From Mesorhizobium atlanticum (GTDB taxonomy: Bacteria; Pseudomonadota; Alphaproteobacteria; Rhizobiales; Rhizobiaceae), in contig NZ_QMBQ01000006.1 of the NCBI RefSeq assembly GCF_003289965.1, positions 308,058 through 372,057 of the forward strand: 64,000 nt of DNA. The letters are read 5' to 3'. Below the pieces are notes generated by a model. That model was not told the origin of the DNA, ran no database searches, and was given only the letters and a program-made list of their open reading frames with translations. Positions within the stretch are counted from its first letter, which is position 1, and every line of letters starts with the position of its first letter. The position numbers were made by a program, and so were the translations under genes. Below, piece by piece: positions 1 to 8,257 of the stretch.

Positions 1-1301
1 AAACCAGTATTTCGGAGCGGCTGACCGAAGTCGGCATCGGCATCGCCGCGATCGTCGGACTGGTGGTGGCCGGCCGTTACCTGCTCAATCCGCTCTTCCG
101 CGTCCTGGCGGACGCGCGTGCCCGCGAGGTCATGACCGCCGCGGCCCTCCTGGTGGTGCTGGGGTCGGCTCTCGCCATGCAGCTCTCCGGCCTGTCGATG
201 GCGATGGGCGCTTTCCTCGCCGGCGTGCTCCTGTCGGAATCGACTTTCCGACACCAGCTCGAAGCCGATATCGAGCCGTTCCGCGGCATCCTGCTCGGCC
301 TGTTCTTCCTTGCCGTCGGCATGTCGCTCGACCTTGGCGTCGTCGCCCATAACTGGCGGCTCGTCGCCATCTATGTCGTCGCCTACATGGTCATGAAGGC
401 GCTCGGCATCTACATCGTCGCGCGCATCCTGAAGAGCGGCCACCGCGAGGCGCTCGAACGCGCCGTCTTCATGGCGCAGGGCGGCGAATTCGCCTTCGTG
501 CTTTATTCGTCCGCGGCCGCGGTCGGCATCATCGACGGCCAGGCCAACGCAACGCTCACCGCCATCGTCATCATCTCCATGGTGCTGACGCCGCTCGCGA
601 TCGTGGCTCTGCGCTACCTGACCCCGCGCGACGAGCAATCGCTCGACGGTGTCGACATCGCCGACGGCCTCACCGGCAGCGTGCTGATCATCGGTTTCGG
701 CCGCTTCGGCCAGATCGCCAGCCAGCCGCTTCTGCTGCGCGGGCTGGACGTTTCGATCATCGACAACGAGGTGGAAATGATTCAGGCCGCGGCCGATTTC
801 GGCTTCAAGGTCTACTATGGCGACGGCACGAGGCTCGACATCCTGCATGCGGCCGGCGCCGGGCGGGCCCGCGCGGTGCTGATCTGCGTCGACAAGCCGG
901 ACGCCGCCGTGCGCATCGCGCAGTTGATCAAGGCCGAATTCCCGCTGGTCACCATCCTGGCGCGCGCCTTCGATCGCGGCACGGCGCTGCAACTGGTGCG
1001 CGCCGGCGTCGACTATCAGCTGCGCGAGACCTTCGAATCGGCGCTGGTCTTCGGCGGCTCGGCCCTGGAGGCGCTTGGCGTCGATCCCGAGGAAGTCGCC
1101 GAGGTCATCGAGGACGTGCGGCGGCGCGACGAAGCGCGCTTCGAGACGCAACTGGCCGAAGGCGTGCGCGCCGGCCAGCGTTTCCTCAAGGGCAATATCG
1201 GCACGCCGATCCCGACGCCGCTCACCCAGCCGCGCCGCGCCGGCCGGGCGCTGAACCAGGAGACCGCCGTCGTGCTGAACCAGGCAGAGACGAAGAACTG
1301 A
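1..1301 (+). CDS. Kef-type monovalent cation:proton antiporter (5' end cut by window)
   Basis: The frame is open from base 3, so the true start lies before the window; the first visible GTG at 63 is internal. The visible part holds the last transmembrane helices of a CPA2 (KefB/KefC/GerN) exchanger, with hydrophobic stretches such as AAALLVVLGSALAMQLSG. A soluble TrkA-N/RCK nucleotide-binding domain follows, marked by VLIIGFGRFGQIAS with the Rossmann GxGxxG. In this family the membrane part exchanges K+ or Na+ for H+ across the inner membrane and the RCK domain gates it by binding nucleotide or glutathione adducts. The C-terminal tail is charged. The ion and the ligand cannot be told from sequence. 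DUF924 follows after 10 bases. Confidence 0.9.
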   Translation, partial: TSISERLTEVGIGIAAIVGLVVAGRYLLNPLFRVLADARAREVMTAAALLVVLGSALAMQLSGLSMAMGAFLAGVLLSESTFRHQLEADIEPFRGILLGLFFLAVGMSLDLGVVAHNWRLVAIYVVAYMVMKALGIYIVARILKSGHREALERAVFMAQGGEFAFVLYSSAAAVGIIDGQANATLTAIVIISMVLTPLAIVALRYLTPRDEQSLDGVDIADGLTGSVLIIGFGRFGQIASQPLLLRGLDVSIIDNEVEMIQAAADFGFKVYYGDGTRLDILHAAGAGRARAVLICVDKPDAAVRIAQLIKAEFPLVTILARAFDRGTALQLVRAGVDYQLRETFESALVFGGSALEALGVDPEEVAEVIEDVRRRDEARFETQLAEGVRAGQRFLKGNIGTPIPTPLTQPRRAGRALNQETAVVLNQAETKN

Positions 1302-1311
1302 GAGGCAACGC

Positions 1312-1860
1312 ATGGCAGAGCTCGATCCGCGGGCGCTTTCCGTCACCGAATTCTGGCGCGATGCCGGCTACGACGCCTGGTTCGAGAAGAACGATGCCTT
1401 CGACGCCGATTTCCGCAGCCGCTTCCTCGAACTTCACTACGCCGCGGCACGGCGCGAATGCGACGGCTGGAACGCGTATGCCGAAGGATCGCTGGCGCTG
1501 ATGATCCTGCTCGACCAGTTTCCGCGCAACTGCTTCCGCGGCACGGGCCACATGTGCGCGACCGATCCGCTCGCCAGATATTTTGCCGACAAGGCAATCG
1601 CCGCCGGGCAGGATCTGGAACTGCAAGAACCGTTTCGCGTCTTTCTCTACCTGCCCTTCGAGCATTCCGAGTCGCTGGCAGACCAGCAGCGGTCAGTCGA
1701 GCTGACAGCCGCGAGAGCGCCGGACTATCTGAAATACGCCGAGGAGCACCTGGAGATCATCCGGCGCTTCGGGCGCTTCCCGCATCGCAACCACATGCTC
1801 GGCCGCGAAACGACGGCTGACGAAAAGGCCTTCCTGGCCGGCGGCGGTTTTTCCGGCTGA
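1312..1860 (+). CDS. DUF924 family protein
   Basis: A 182-residue soluble protein matching DUF924 by its pattern: VTEFWRDAGYDAWFEKNDAFD at the N-terminus, then LALMILLDQFPRNCFRGT, then the end motif GRFPHRNHMLGRE. The family has an all-helical, TPR-like fold and no established biochemical role; the conserved FPHRN and LLDQFPRN blocks are its hallmarks. It starts 10 bases after the antiporter and may be cotranscribed with it. The family call is firm and the function unknown. Confidence 0.9.
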   Translation: MAELDPRALSVTEFWRDAGYDAWFEKNDAFDADFRSRFLELHYAAARRECDGWNAYAEGSLALMILLDQFPRNCFRGTGHMCATDPLARYFADKAIAAGQDLELQEPFRVFLYLPFEHSESLADQQRSVELTAARAPDYLKYAEEHLEIIRRFGRFPHRNHMLGRETTADEKAFLAGGGFSG

Positions 1861-1906
1861 TCAAGTCAATTCAGGAAAAGCGCGGCTTTCCATCGGAAGC
1901 TGGGTA

Positions 1907-2419
1907 TCAGCCGAGCCACCACTCCCGGCCGGACGGCAGCCGCTCGATACCGGATGCATCGACGGCGCCGAGCCGTTCCGAGACGCTCCTCCCGCCGACC
2001 AATAGCCCCGGCGCGATCTCGGCCAGCGGCGCCAGCACGAAGGCGCGCTCGAGCATGCGCGGGTGCGGCACTTCGAGCCCGGTCTCGTGGATGACCCGGT
2101 CGCCGAACACAAGGATGTCGATGTCGATCAGGCGCGGCCCCCAGCGCTCCTCGCGCACGCGCTTCAGCCGCCTCTCCACGTCGAGGCAAAGGTCGAGCAG
2201 CGCGCGTGGCGAGAGCGTCGTCTCGATCGCGGCGGCGGCGTTGAGGAAATCGGGCTGGTCGAGCTTGCCCCAGGGCGGCGTGCGGTAGAGCGACGAGACG
2301 GCGCTGACGCGCGTCGCGTCGTCGCCATCCAGCATGCGCAATGCCGCGCCCATGGACTTCGCCGGGTCGCCGAGATTGCCGCCCAGGCTGAGGTAGACGA
2401 CGCTATTCTGGCCAGACAA
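1907..2419 (-). CDS. folK: 2-amino-4-hydroxy-6-hydroxymethyldihydropteridine pyrophosphokinase
   Basis: HPPK of 170 residues, usual length. It transfers pyrophosphate from ATP to 6-hydroxymethyl-7,8-dihydropterin in folate synthesis. Seen: N-terminal YLSLGGNLGD, then SSLYRTPPWG, the Mg-ATP signature RWGPRLIDIDIL, and the C-terminal block PHPRMLERAFVLAPLAEIAP. It is the last gene of a folP-folB-folK operon on the minus strand and overlaps folB by 17 bases, which suggests translational coupling. It ends 47 bases from the convergent DUF924 gene. Confidence 0.96.
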   Translation of the reverse strand: MSGQNSVVYLSLGGNLGDPAKSMGAALRMLDGDDATRVSAVSSLYRTPPWGKLDQPDFLNAAAAIETTLSPRALLDLCLDVERRLKRVREERWGPRLIDIDILVFGDRVIHETGLEVPHPRMLERAFVLAPLAEIAPGLLVGGRSVSERLGAVDASGIERLPSGREWWLG

Positions 2420-2762
2420 CGCTCACCTCGACATAATCGAGCACGCCAGGCACCGGCGCGTTCGGTTTGCGCACGGTGATCTCGGCCTTCCTGATCTGCG
2501 AAAACCGCGCCGTCAGCGCCTTTGCGACCTCCAGCGCCAGCGCCTCGATCAGGAAGCGGCGATGTCCGGTCACGATCTTCTCGATGACCGCGAAGGCGAC
2601 GCCGTAATTGACCGTATCCTCGATGGAATCCTCGGTCAGCGGCCGGCTGGGCTCGACGGTCAATTCGGCATCGACATAGAAACGCTGCCCAAGCGTCTCC
2701 TCCTCGTCCAGCACGCCGTGGCGGGCGAAGAAGGCGCAGTTCTTCATGCGGATGACGTACAT
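2403..2762 (-). CDS. folB: Dihydroneopterin aldolase
   Basis: A 119-residue dihydroneopterin aldolase. It cleaves 7,8-dihydroneopterin to 6-hydroxymethyl-dihydropterin and glycolaldehyde, directly upstream of the FolK reaction. Recognised by the family's N-terminal FFARHGVLDEEETLGQRF, the central YGVAFAVIEKIV, and the end motif ITVRKPNAPVPGVLDYVEV. It follows folP with a two-base gap and overlaps folK, so the three genes read as one transcript. Confidence 0.95.
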   Translation of the reverse strand: MYVIRMKNCAFFARHGVLDEEETLGQRFYVDAELTVEPSRPLTEDSIEDTVNYGVAFAVIEKIVTGHRRFLIEALALEVAKALTARFSQIRKAEITVRKPNAPVPGVLDYVEVSVVWPE

Positions 2763-2764
2763 GA

Positions 2765-3619
2765 TCAGGGTCCGGGAGGAAGCTCGGTTTCGCGGGCAAG
2801 CATAGCATCGGTCACCGCCAGCGCGTCCACGTTGATTGCGACATCGTGGACGCGAAACAGGTCGGCCCCCTTCAAGCGCAGGATGACGCTGGTGGCCGCC
2901 GTGCCAGCGGCCCGATCGCCAGGCTCGCGCCCGGTCGCGCTGCCGATAAAGCGCTTACGCGAGGTTCCCGCCATCAGCGGATAGCCAAGCGCCTGAAGCT
3001 CGGAAAACCGCGCCATCAGGTCGAGGTTTTCCGCCGCCGTTTCCTTGGCGAAGCCGAAGCCTGCGTCGAGCACGATCTGACTGTCGGCGACCTTGCCGGC
3101 GCGCGCGATCTCCAGCGATTTGCGCAGGAACAGGAACTGGTCCTCGATCACGTCGGGCAATTTCTGCCGTTCGCGCCCGGTGTGCATGATGATGAGCCCG
3201 GCGCCGGTTTCAGCGGCGACGCGCGCGATGCCGGGCTCGCGCTGCAGCCCCCAGACATCGTTGACGATATGGGCGCCGGCGGCGACCGCACGCCGCGCGG
3301 TGTCCTCGCGATAGGTGTCGACCGAGATCAGCGCCTCGCCGGAAGCCGCGAGCGCCGCGATGACCGGCAGCACGCGCCCCTGCTCCTCTTCAGCCGTGAT
3401 CGGAGCGAAACCCGGCCGCGTCGATTCCCCGCCGACATCGATCACGGCGGCGCCCTCTTCCACCATCCGTCGCGCCTGCTCCAGCGCCTTTTCCGGCGCG
3501 ATGAACAAGCCGCCGTCCGAAAAACTGTCCGGCGTCACGTTGAGGATGCCGACGACGACAGCCTTCGGACCGAGGTCGAGATAGCGCCCATGCGCCAACT
3601 GCCATCGCCTTGTCGTCAT
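2765..3619 (-). CDS. folP: Dihydropteroate synthase
   Basis: DHPS of 284 residues, the sulfonamide target. It joins p-aminobenzoate to 6-hydroxymethyl-dihydropterin pyrophosphate. Signatures: VGILNVTPDSFSDGG, DVGGESTRPGF, SVDTYREDTARRA, IVNDVWGLQ, LDAGFGFAKE and the end block LFRVHDVAINVDALAV. It is a TIM-barrel cytosolic enzyme and the first gene of the folate operon. The start is ATG at 3619; an alternative frame begins upstream but does not match the family. The divergent DUF922 gene begins 84 bases away. Confidence 0.96.
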   Translation of the reverse strand: MTTRRWQLAHGRYLDLGPKAVVVGILNVTPDSFSDGGLFIAPEKALEQARRMVEEGAAVIDVGGESTRPGFAPITAEEEQGRVLPVIAALAASGEALISVDTYREDTARRAVAAGAHIVNDVWGLQREPGIARVAAETGAGLIIMHTGRERQKLPDVIEDQFLFLRKSLEIARAGKVADSQIVLDAGFGFAKETAAENLDLMARFSELQALGYPLMAGTSRKRFIGSATGREPGDRAAGTAATSVILRLKGADLFRVHDVAINVDALAVTDAMLARETELPPGP

Positions 3620-3703
3620 TGTCCATCAACCATGCGTGATCCGCCGGAAATCAATTCCGTTGCGCTGCGGACGGCCCTAAAGCAAGGTGCGTAAAGAGGC
3701 AAT

Positions 3704-4324
3704 ATGATGAACCGTCCCCTGCTCTGCGCCCTGATGCTCGCCCTGGTCGCCACGCCGGCGACCGCTGCGAATTTGGTGAAGACCTACAGCTATTTCAGCG
3801 TCGGCGGTCGCACGCTCGACGATATCCAGAAGCAGCTGTCCAGAAACGGCCCCGAAGTGAAGAGCACCGGGTCGCGGCATCCAGGCGCCACGCAGATGGC
3901 CTTTACGACCCGTATCAGCTACGCGCAGAGCGCCGAATCCTGCCGCATCGCCGACGCGGCCGTCACCGTGAAGGTCAAGGTGATCCTCCCCGAATGGCGG
4001 CGCCCGCGCAAATCCGACCCGGATGTCAGGCTGTTCTGGGACACGCTCGCGGCGGACATCAAGCGGCATGAGGAGCGCCATGTCGAGATCGCCAAGAACC
4101 ATGCGCGCTTGCTCGAGGATGCGCTGAAGGCCAGCCCGGCGCAAAAGACGTGCGAACAGGCAAAGGCGGAGGCCGCTGCGATCCAGGCAGCCGAGCTCGC
4201 CAGGCACGATCAGGACCAGGTCCGCTTCGACCGGGTCGAGGGCGCCAATTTCGAGAGCCGCATCCTTCGGCTGATGCGCTATCGGATGGAGCGCATTGAA
4301 GCCGGCCAGCTGCCGCCGCCCTGA
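3704..4324 (+). CDS. DUF922-type secreted putative metalloprotease
   Basis: A 206-residue protein with a signal peptide (MMNRPLLCALMLALVATPATA, cleavage likely near residue 22). The body carries the DUF922 pattern: YFSVGGRTLDDIQKQL, then SDPDVRLFWDTLAADIKRHEERHVEIAKNH. The HEERH motif has the HExxH spacing of zinc metallopeptidases, which is the basis for the protease prediction. The protein should act in the periplasm. A charged helical tail follows. No substrate is known for this family. It is transcribed divergently from folP. Confidence 0.85.
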   Translation: MMNRPLLCALMLALVATPATAANLVKTYSYFSVGGRTLDDIQKQLSRNGPEVKSTGSRHPGATQMAFTTRISYAQSAESCRIADAAVTVKVKVILPEWRRPRKSDPDVRLFWDTLAADIKRHEERHVEIAKNHARLLEDALKASPAQKTCEQAKAEAAAIQAAELARHDQDQVRFDRVEGANFESRILRLMRYRMERIEAGQLPPP

Positions 4325-4554
4325 CCAGGGCAAGGCCATCCGGGCCAATTTCGCCCAAGCATCGTGCCAGATCGGAAAAACTTTCGAGCGGCGGTCGAAA
4401 TCGGCCTATATCGACCGACATATAGCGGGTTCGAAACATCCAGGTCTTGAACCAGCCCGAGCCTCGAACAACGAGAGAAATGACAGGCGCCGGGCGCAAC
4501 GGGCCGGCCAGGACCGTCTTGGCGCACCGAGTATCAGCCTTGAAAGAATGACGC

Positions 4555-6039
4555 ATGGACCAGACCGTCGAGAACCAGGCGATGGCGCCGAAACCCGCAC
4601 CGCTGATAAGCGAGAGCGAGAAGAACGCCATCATAGGCGGCGTGCTGCTGTCGATGTTGCTGGCGGCCCTTGACCAGACAATCGTCGCTCCCGCGCTGCC
4701 GACGATCGCGCGCTCGCTTGGCCATGCCGAGTATCTGCCGTGGATCGTCACGGGCTATCTTTTGACCGCGACCGCAATGTCGCCGCTCTACGGCAAGATC
4801 TCGGATGTCTATGGTCGCCGTCCCGTCATCTACGCCGCCATTCTGATCTTTCTACTCGGGTCGCTGGTCAGCGCGCTCGCCCCCAACATGCTGGTGCTTG
4901 TCGTCGGCCGCGCCATCCAGGGCGCCGGCGGCGGCGGTCTCTTCGCTCTGGCCCAGACGGTCATAGGCGATCTCGTGCCGCCGCGCGAGCGCGCCCGCTA
5001 CGCGGCCTGGATCTCCGGCACTTGGGCGGTGGCCAGCGTCGCCGGCCCTCTGCTGGGCGGCGTATTCGCCGAACATCTGCACTGGTCGCTCATCTTCTGG
5101 ATCAACCTTCCCATCGGCTTCCTGGCCATGGCGATCATCAACAACCCGCTGAAGAAGCTGCCGATCACAGCCAGGCATCACAGCATCGACGGGTTGGGGG
5201 CGGTGCTCCTGGTCGTCGCCACGGCGCTGCTGCTTCTGGCGCTGAGCTGGGGCGGCGGCACTTATCCCTGGTTCTCAGCGGAGATTCTTGGGCTGGTGGC
5301 CTGCTCGGCCGTGTTCTGGGCCTTCTTCGCGCTGAGGCTGCTCAAGGCCGCCGAGCCATTGATCTCGCTCGACGTGCTGGGCAACCGGATCGTTCTCGCC
5401 GGCACGCTATCGATGTTCCTGCTGCAGGCCGCGAACATAGGCGCCTCGGTCTATCTGCCCGTCTATCTGCAATCGGTCGTGGGGCTATCGGTCGCCGAAT
5501 CCGGCACGGCTATGCTGGGCCTGATGCTCGGCACGGTGGCCGGCGCCGCCTTCAGCGGCCGCATGATCGCACGCTTCGTCCATTACAGGCGCATCGCCAT
5601 GGCCGGCATCAGCCTGGCCATTGCCTGCATCGGCGTGCTCAGTGCCATTGCGGGACACGCCTCTCTGCTCGAGGTCGAAATCCTGACGACGCTGATCGGC
5701 CTTGGCAGCGGCACGACTTTTCCGGTCAGCACCATTTCCGTGCAGAACGCCGTCGACCGCGCGCATCTCGGCGTCGCGACGGGCGTTCTGACCTTCCTGC
5801 GCACGCTGGGCGGCGCGCTCGGCGTCGCCATGCTCGGCGCCGTCGCGCTTGGTTACGGGCTGCCCTTGGCCGCTGAGGGCTCGCAGGCTCATATCCAGCT
5901 GACATCCGCGACGCCGTTCGTGATGATCTTCCTCACCGCCGGCGTCACGCTTGTCCTGGCGCTGATTGCGCTGGCCCTGATGCCGGAAAAGCCGCTGCGC
6001 GGCCATGACGAGCAAGCGGCCCCCGTGCTCGCGGAATAA
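4555..6039 (+). CDS. MFS drug exporter, DHA2 (EmrB/QacA) type with 14 membrane segments
   Basis: 494 residues with about 14 hydrophobic helices. The DHA2 marks are LDQTIVAPALPTIARSLG near the first helix, WIVTGYLLTATAMSPLYGKISDVYGRRPV (motif A), and GAGGGGLFALAQTVIGDLVPPRERARYAA. These are proton-driven inner-membrane exporters of drugs or lipophilic cations. No membrane-fusion (EmrA) partner or regulator is adjacent, so the substrate is open. The 230 bases before it hold no gene that I can support. The convergent ferredoxin reductase ends 6 bases beyond its stop. Confidence 0.92.
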   Translation: MDQTVENQAMAPKPAPLISESEKNAIIGGVLLSMLLAALDQTIVAPALPTIARSLGHAEYLPWIVTGYLLTATAMSPLYGKISDVYGRRPVIYAAILIFLLGSLVSALAPNMLVLVVGRAIQGAGGGGLFALAQTVIGDLVPPRERARYAAWISGTWAVASVAGPLLGGVFAEHLHWSLIFWINLPIGFLAMAIINNPLKKLPITARHHSIDGLGAVLLVVATALLLLALSWGGGTYPWFSAEILGLVACSAVFWAFFALRLLKAAEPLISLDVLGNRIVLAGTLSMFLLQAANIGASVYLPVYLQSVVGLSVAESGTAMLGLMLGTVAGAAFSGRMIARFVHYRRIAMAGISLAIACIGVLSAIAGHASLLEVEILTTLIGLGSGTTFPVSTISVQNAVDRAHLGVATGVLTFLRTLGGALGVAMLGAVALGYGLPLAAEGSQAHIQLTSATPFVMIFLTAGVTLVLALIALALMPEKPLRGHDEQAAPVLAE

Positions 6040-6044
6040 GCTCG

Positions 6045-7076
6045 TCAATCGTGGACGCCGAGCTTCTTCTGCAGGCTGGTCGACGAGGTCGTGTATTGAA
6101 AGACGATGCGCTCGCCCGGGCTGATGATGCGCTTGGCGGCCTGCGCCATCAGCGCCACCTCGTGGAAGCCTGACAGGATCAGCTTCAGCTTGCCCGGATA
6201 CCAGTTGATGTCGCCCACGGCAAAGATGCCCGGGATCGAGGTCTGGAACTTCTCGGTGTCCACCGGGATCAGGTTCTCGTTGAGGTTAAGGCCCCATTCG
6301 GCGATCGGTCCGAGCTTCATGGTAAGACCGAAAAAGGGCAGCATGCGGGTGCATGGCACCTCGACGTCGCCGTCCGGACCGCCCTTGATGGTCGCCGACG
6401 ACAGCTGGCCGCCGGCACCGGCAAGCCCGCTGACCTGGCCGACCAGGAACTTGAGCTGCTTCATCTCCTGCAAGGCATACATCTTGTTGACGCTGTCGGG
6501 TGCCGCCCGGAATTCCGGGCGGCGATGCACCAGCGTCACGCTCTTGGCGACCGGCTGCAGGTTGAGCGTCCAGTCGAGCGCCGAATCGCCGCCGCCGACG
6601 ATGACGAGATCGTGGCCGCGGAATTGCTCCATGCGCCGGACCGAATAAAAGACGCTCTTGCCTTCATAGTCCTCGATGCCCGGAATGGGCGGGCGCTTGG
6701 GCTGGAACGAGCCGCCACCGGCGGCGATCACCACAACCTTGGCCTCGAACAGCTCGCCCTCGTCGGTGGCGACGCGGAAGCTGCCGTCGTCGAGCTTTTC
6801 CAGGCTCGAGACCATGCGGTTGAAAGTGAACTCCGGCTTGAACGGATGGATCTGCTCCATCAGCTTGTCGACGAGGCCCTGAGCCGAGATGGTGGGCCAG
6901 CCGGGTATGTCGTAGATCGGTTTTTCCGGATAAAGCTCGGCACACTGGCCGCCGGGACGGTCGAGAATGTCGATGAGATGGCATTTCATGTCGAGCAGGC
7001 CGAGCTCGAACACAGCGAAAAGGCCGACCGGCCCCGCGCCGACAATGAGAACGTCCGTCTTGATGGTATTGCTCAT
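6045..7076 (-). CDS. Ferredoxin--NADP+ reductase, thioredoxin-reductase-like type
   Basis: 343 residues from the ATG at 7076 (MSNTIKTDVLIVGAGPVG). The frame runs on to 7370, but the extension is low-complexity arginine-rich and overlaps the ferredoxin gene, so I reject it. Seen: FAD-binding GAGPVGLFAVFELG, DRPGGQCAELYPEKPIYDIPGWP, NADPH-binding IVGGGDSALDWTL, and a C-terminal AVGDINWYPGK. The CxxC redox pair of true thioredoxin reductases is absent, as expected for this FNR class. It passes electrons between NADPH and ferredoxin or flavodoxin. The 2Fe-2S ferredoxin gene lies 89 bases upstream on the same strand. Confidence 0.93.
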   Translation of the reverse strand: MSNTIKTDVLIVGAGPVGLFAVFELGLLDMKCHLIDILDRPGGQCAELYPEKPIYDIPGWPTISAQGLVDKLMEQIHPFKPEFTFNRMVSSLEKLDDGSFRVATDEGELFEAKVVVIAAGGGSFQPKRPPIPGIEDYEGKSVFYSVRRMEQFRGHDLVIVGGGDSALDWTLNLQPVAKSVTLVHRRPEFRAAPDSVNKMYALQEMKQLKFLVGQVSGLAGAGGQLSSATIKGGPDGDVEVPCTRMLPFFGLTMKLGPIAEWGLNLNENLIPVDTEKFQTSIPGIFAVGDINWYPGKLKLILSGFHEVALMAQAAKRIISPGERIVFQYTTSSTSLQKKLGVHD

Positions 7077-7165
7077 GCGCTGCGCCCCTTCTGGGAATGG
7101 AAGGAGACTGCATGAGCTATTGCCTGCTGCCAAGCAGCCAGCACGAAGAAAACTGGAAGCCGGCT

Positions 7166-7486
7166 TTAGCCCTGGCGCTCGGGCACGCGCACGACAAGCC
7201 CGTCCAGCGCGTCGCGCACCTTGATCTGGCACGAGAGGCGAGAATTCGGCCGGACGTCGTAGGCGAAGTCCAGCATGTCCTCCTCCATCGCCTCCGGCTC
7301 GCCGACCTCTGCCGTCCATGCCTCGTCGACATAGACATGGCAGGTCGCGCAGGCGCAGGCGCCGCCGCATTCGGCCTCGATGCCAGGCACCGCGTTGCGG
7401 ATGGCGTTTTCCATGACGGTCGAGCCGTTTTCGGCCTCCACGTCAAATCGGGTCCCGTCATGGGCGATGTAAGTCAGCTTGGTCAT
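7166..7486 (-). CDS. 2Fe-2S ferredoxin, adrenodoxin / FdVI type
   Basis: A 106-residue electron carrier. The cluster ligands fit C-x5-C-x2-C-x36-C: Cys40, Cys46, Cys49 and Cys86 (motif ECGGACACATCHVYV). An extra Cys44 lies in the loop. This is the ferredoxin VI / rhodocoxin / adrenodoxin group, which serves cytochromes P450, Rieske oxygenases or Fe-S biogenesis. The next gene on the strand is a ferredoxin-NADP reductase, so the two probably form one NADPH electron chain. The terminal acceptor is not in the window. Confidence 0.95.
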   Translation of the reverse strand: MTKLTYIAHDGTRFDVEAENGSTVMENAIRNAVPGIEAECGGACACATCHVYVDEAWTAEVGEPEAMEEDMLDFAYDVRPNSRLSCQIKVRDALDGLVVRVPERQG

Positions 7487-7585
7487 TAAGTCACCTGAGG
7501 AGTCGCGACGGAGATAATCACTCCACCGGACAAGTCAACTGCGGCGCGAAAGCGCCACGAAATGACGTTTTTCAAAAAGATAATG

Positions 7586-7960
7586 CTAGCGGCTGATGCC
7601 CGCGATGAAGTCGCGGACTTCCTCGATCAGCATGCCGAGCCGCTTGAGCGCCCGGACATCTTCCGGCTGCTTCTCGATGATCGCCGCGCAGTCGGCGACC
7701 GCGAACGCGCCGATGCCGCGCGCAGAGCCCTTCAGGCCGTGCGCCAGGAGCACCCTTTGCCTGACGTCGGCGTCCACGATCTGGTCGCGAACCGACAGCG
7801 ACTGCTGCACGAACAGCGCCAGCACTTCCCGTTCGAGGTCGCGGTCACCCATTGTCTGACGTGCCAGATGGCCGAGATCCACAGGCCGGGCTCCAACCGT
7901 TCCGGAGGCATCGCCCCCCGGCATCGAAAACGCAATTCCACTTTCGCCACGCATACGCAC
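7586..7960 (-). CDS. Orphan histidine phosphotransfer (Hpt) protein
   Basis: 124 residues forming one Hpt four-helix domain. The phospho-acceptor motif is LAHGLKGSARGIGA, with His74. Hpt proteins relay phosphate between a hybrid kinase's receiver domain and a response regulator; no kinase or regulator is adjacent, so the partners are unknown. The N-terminal 25 residues are weakly conserved in style and the true start may be the Met at residue 13 (MPGGDASG). It is divergent from the giant GPR-like gene across a 297-base intergenic region in which I see no other gene. Confidence 0.85.
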   Translation of the reverse strand: MRMRGESGIAFSMPGGDASGTVGARPVDLGHLARQTMGDRDLEREVLALFVQQSLSVRDQIVDADVRQRVLLAHGLKGSARGIGAFAVADCAAIIEKQPEDVRALKRLGMLIEEVRDFIAGISR

Positions 7961-8257
7961 TGCAACTCCATATAAAGCGGGCAGACGCGCCCAAGAAAAT
8001 AGGCGACTCCAATCGCCAACGGGTTAACGGTTGCAGGGGAAAAATGTTGTCACGGAGGCGTCCGGATCACGCTTGCGTTAACCTTATATTTAAAGTTTTA
8101 CGTATCGCCCGGAATGCATGTTTTCTTTACCCCCGTGTGTCATTACGATACGAACGTCCATTTTTCAGCCTCCTGCGCGGGGTATACAAGCCAAAATCGG
8201 GCCAGAATCAGGCCACAATCATAAGTCCCGCGGCAGCTAGTACAGGGTAGCGAAGGC

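Noticed and set aside
6045..7370. A 441-residue form of the ferredoxin reductase
   Set aside because: The first 98 residues are Arg-rich without similarity and overlap the ferredoxin gene; the ATG at 7076 fits the family length.
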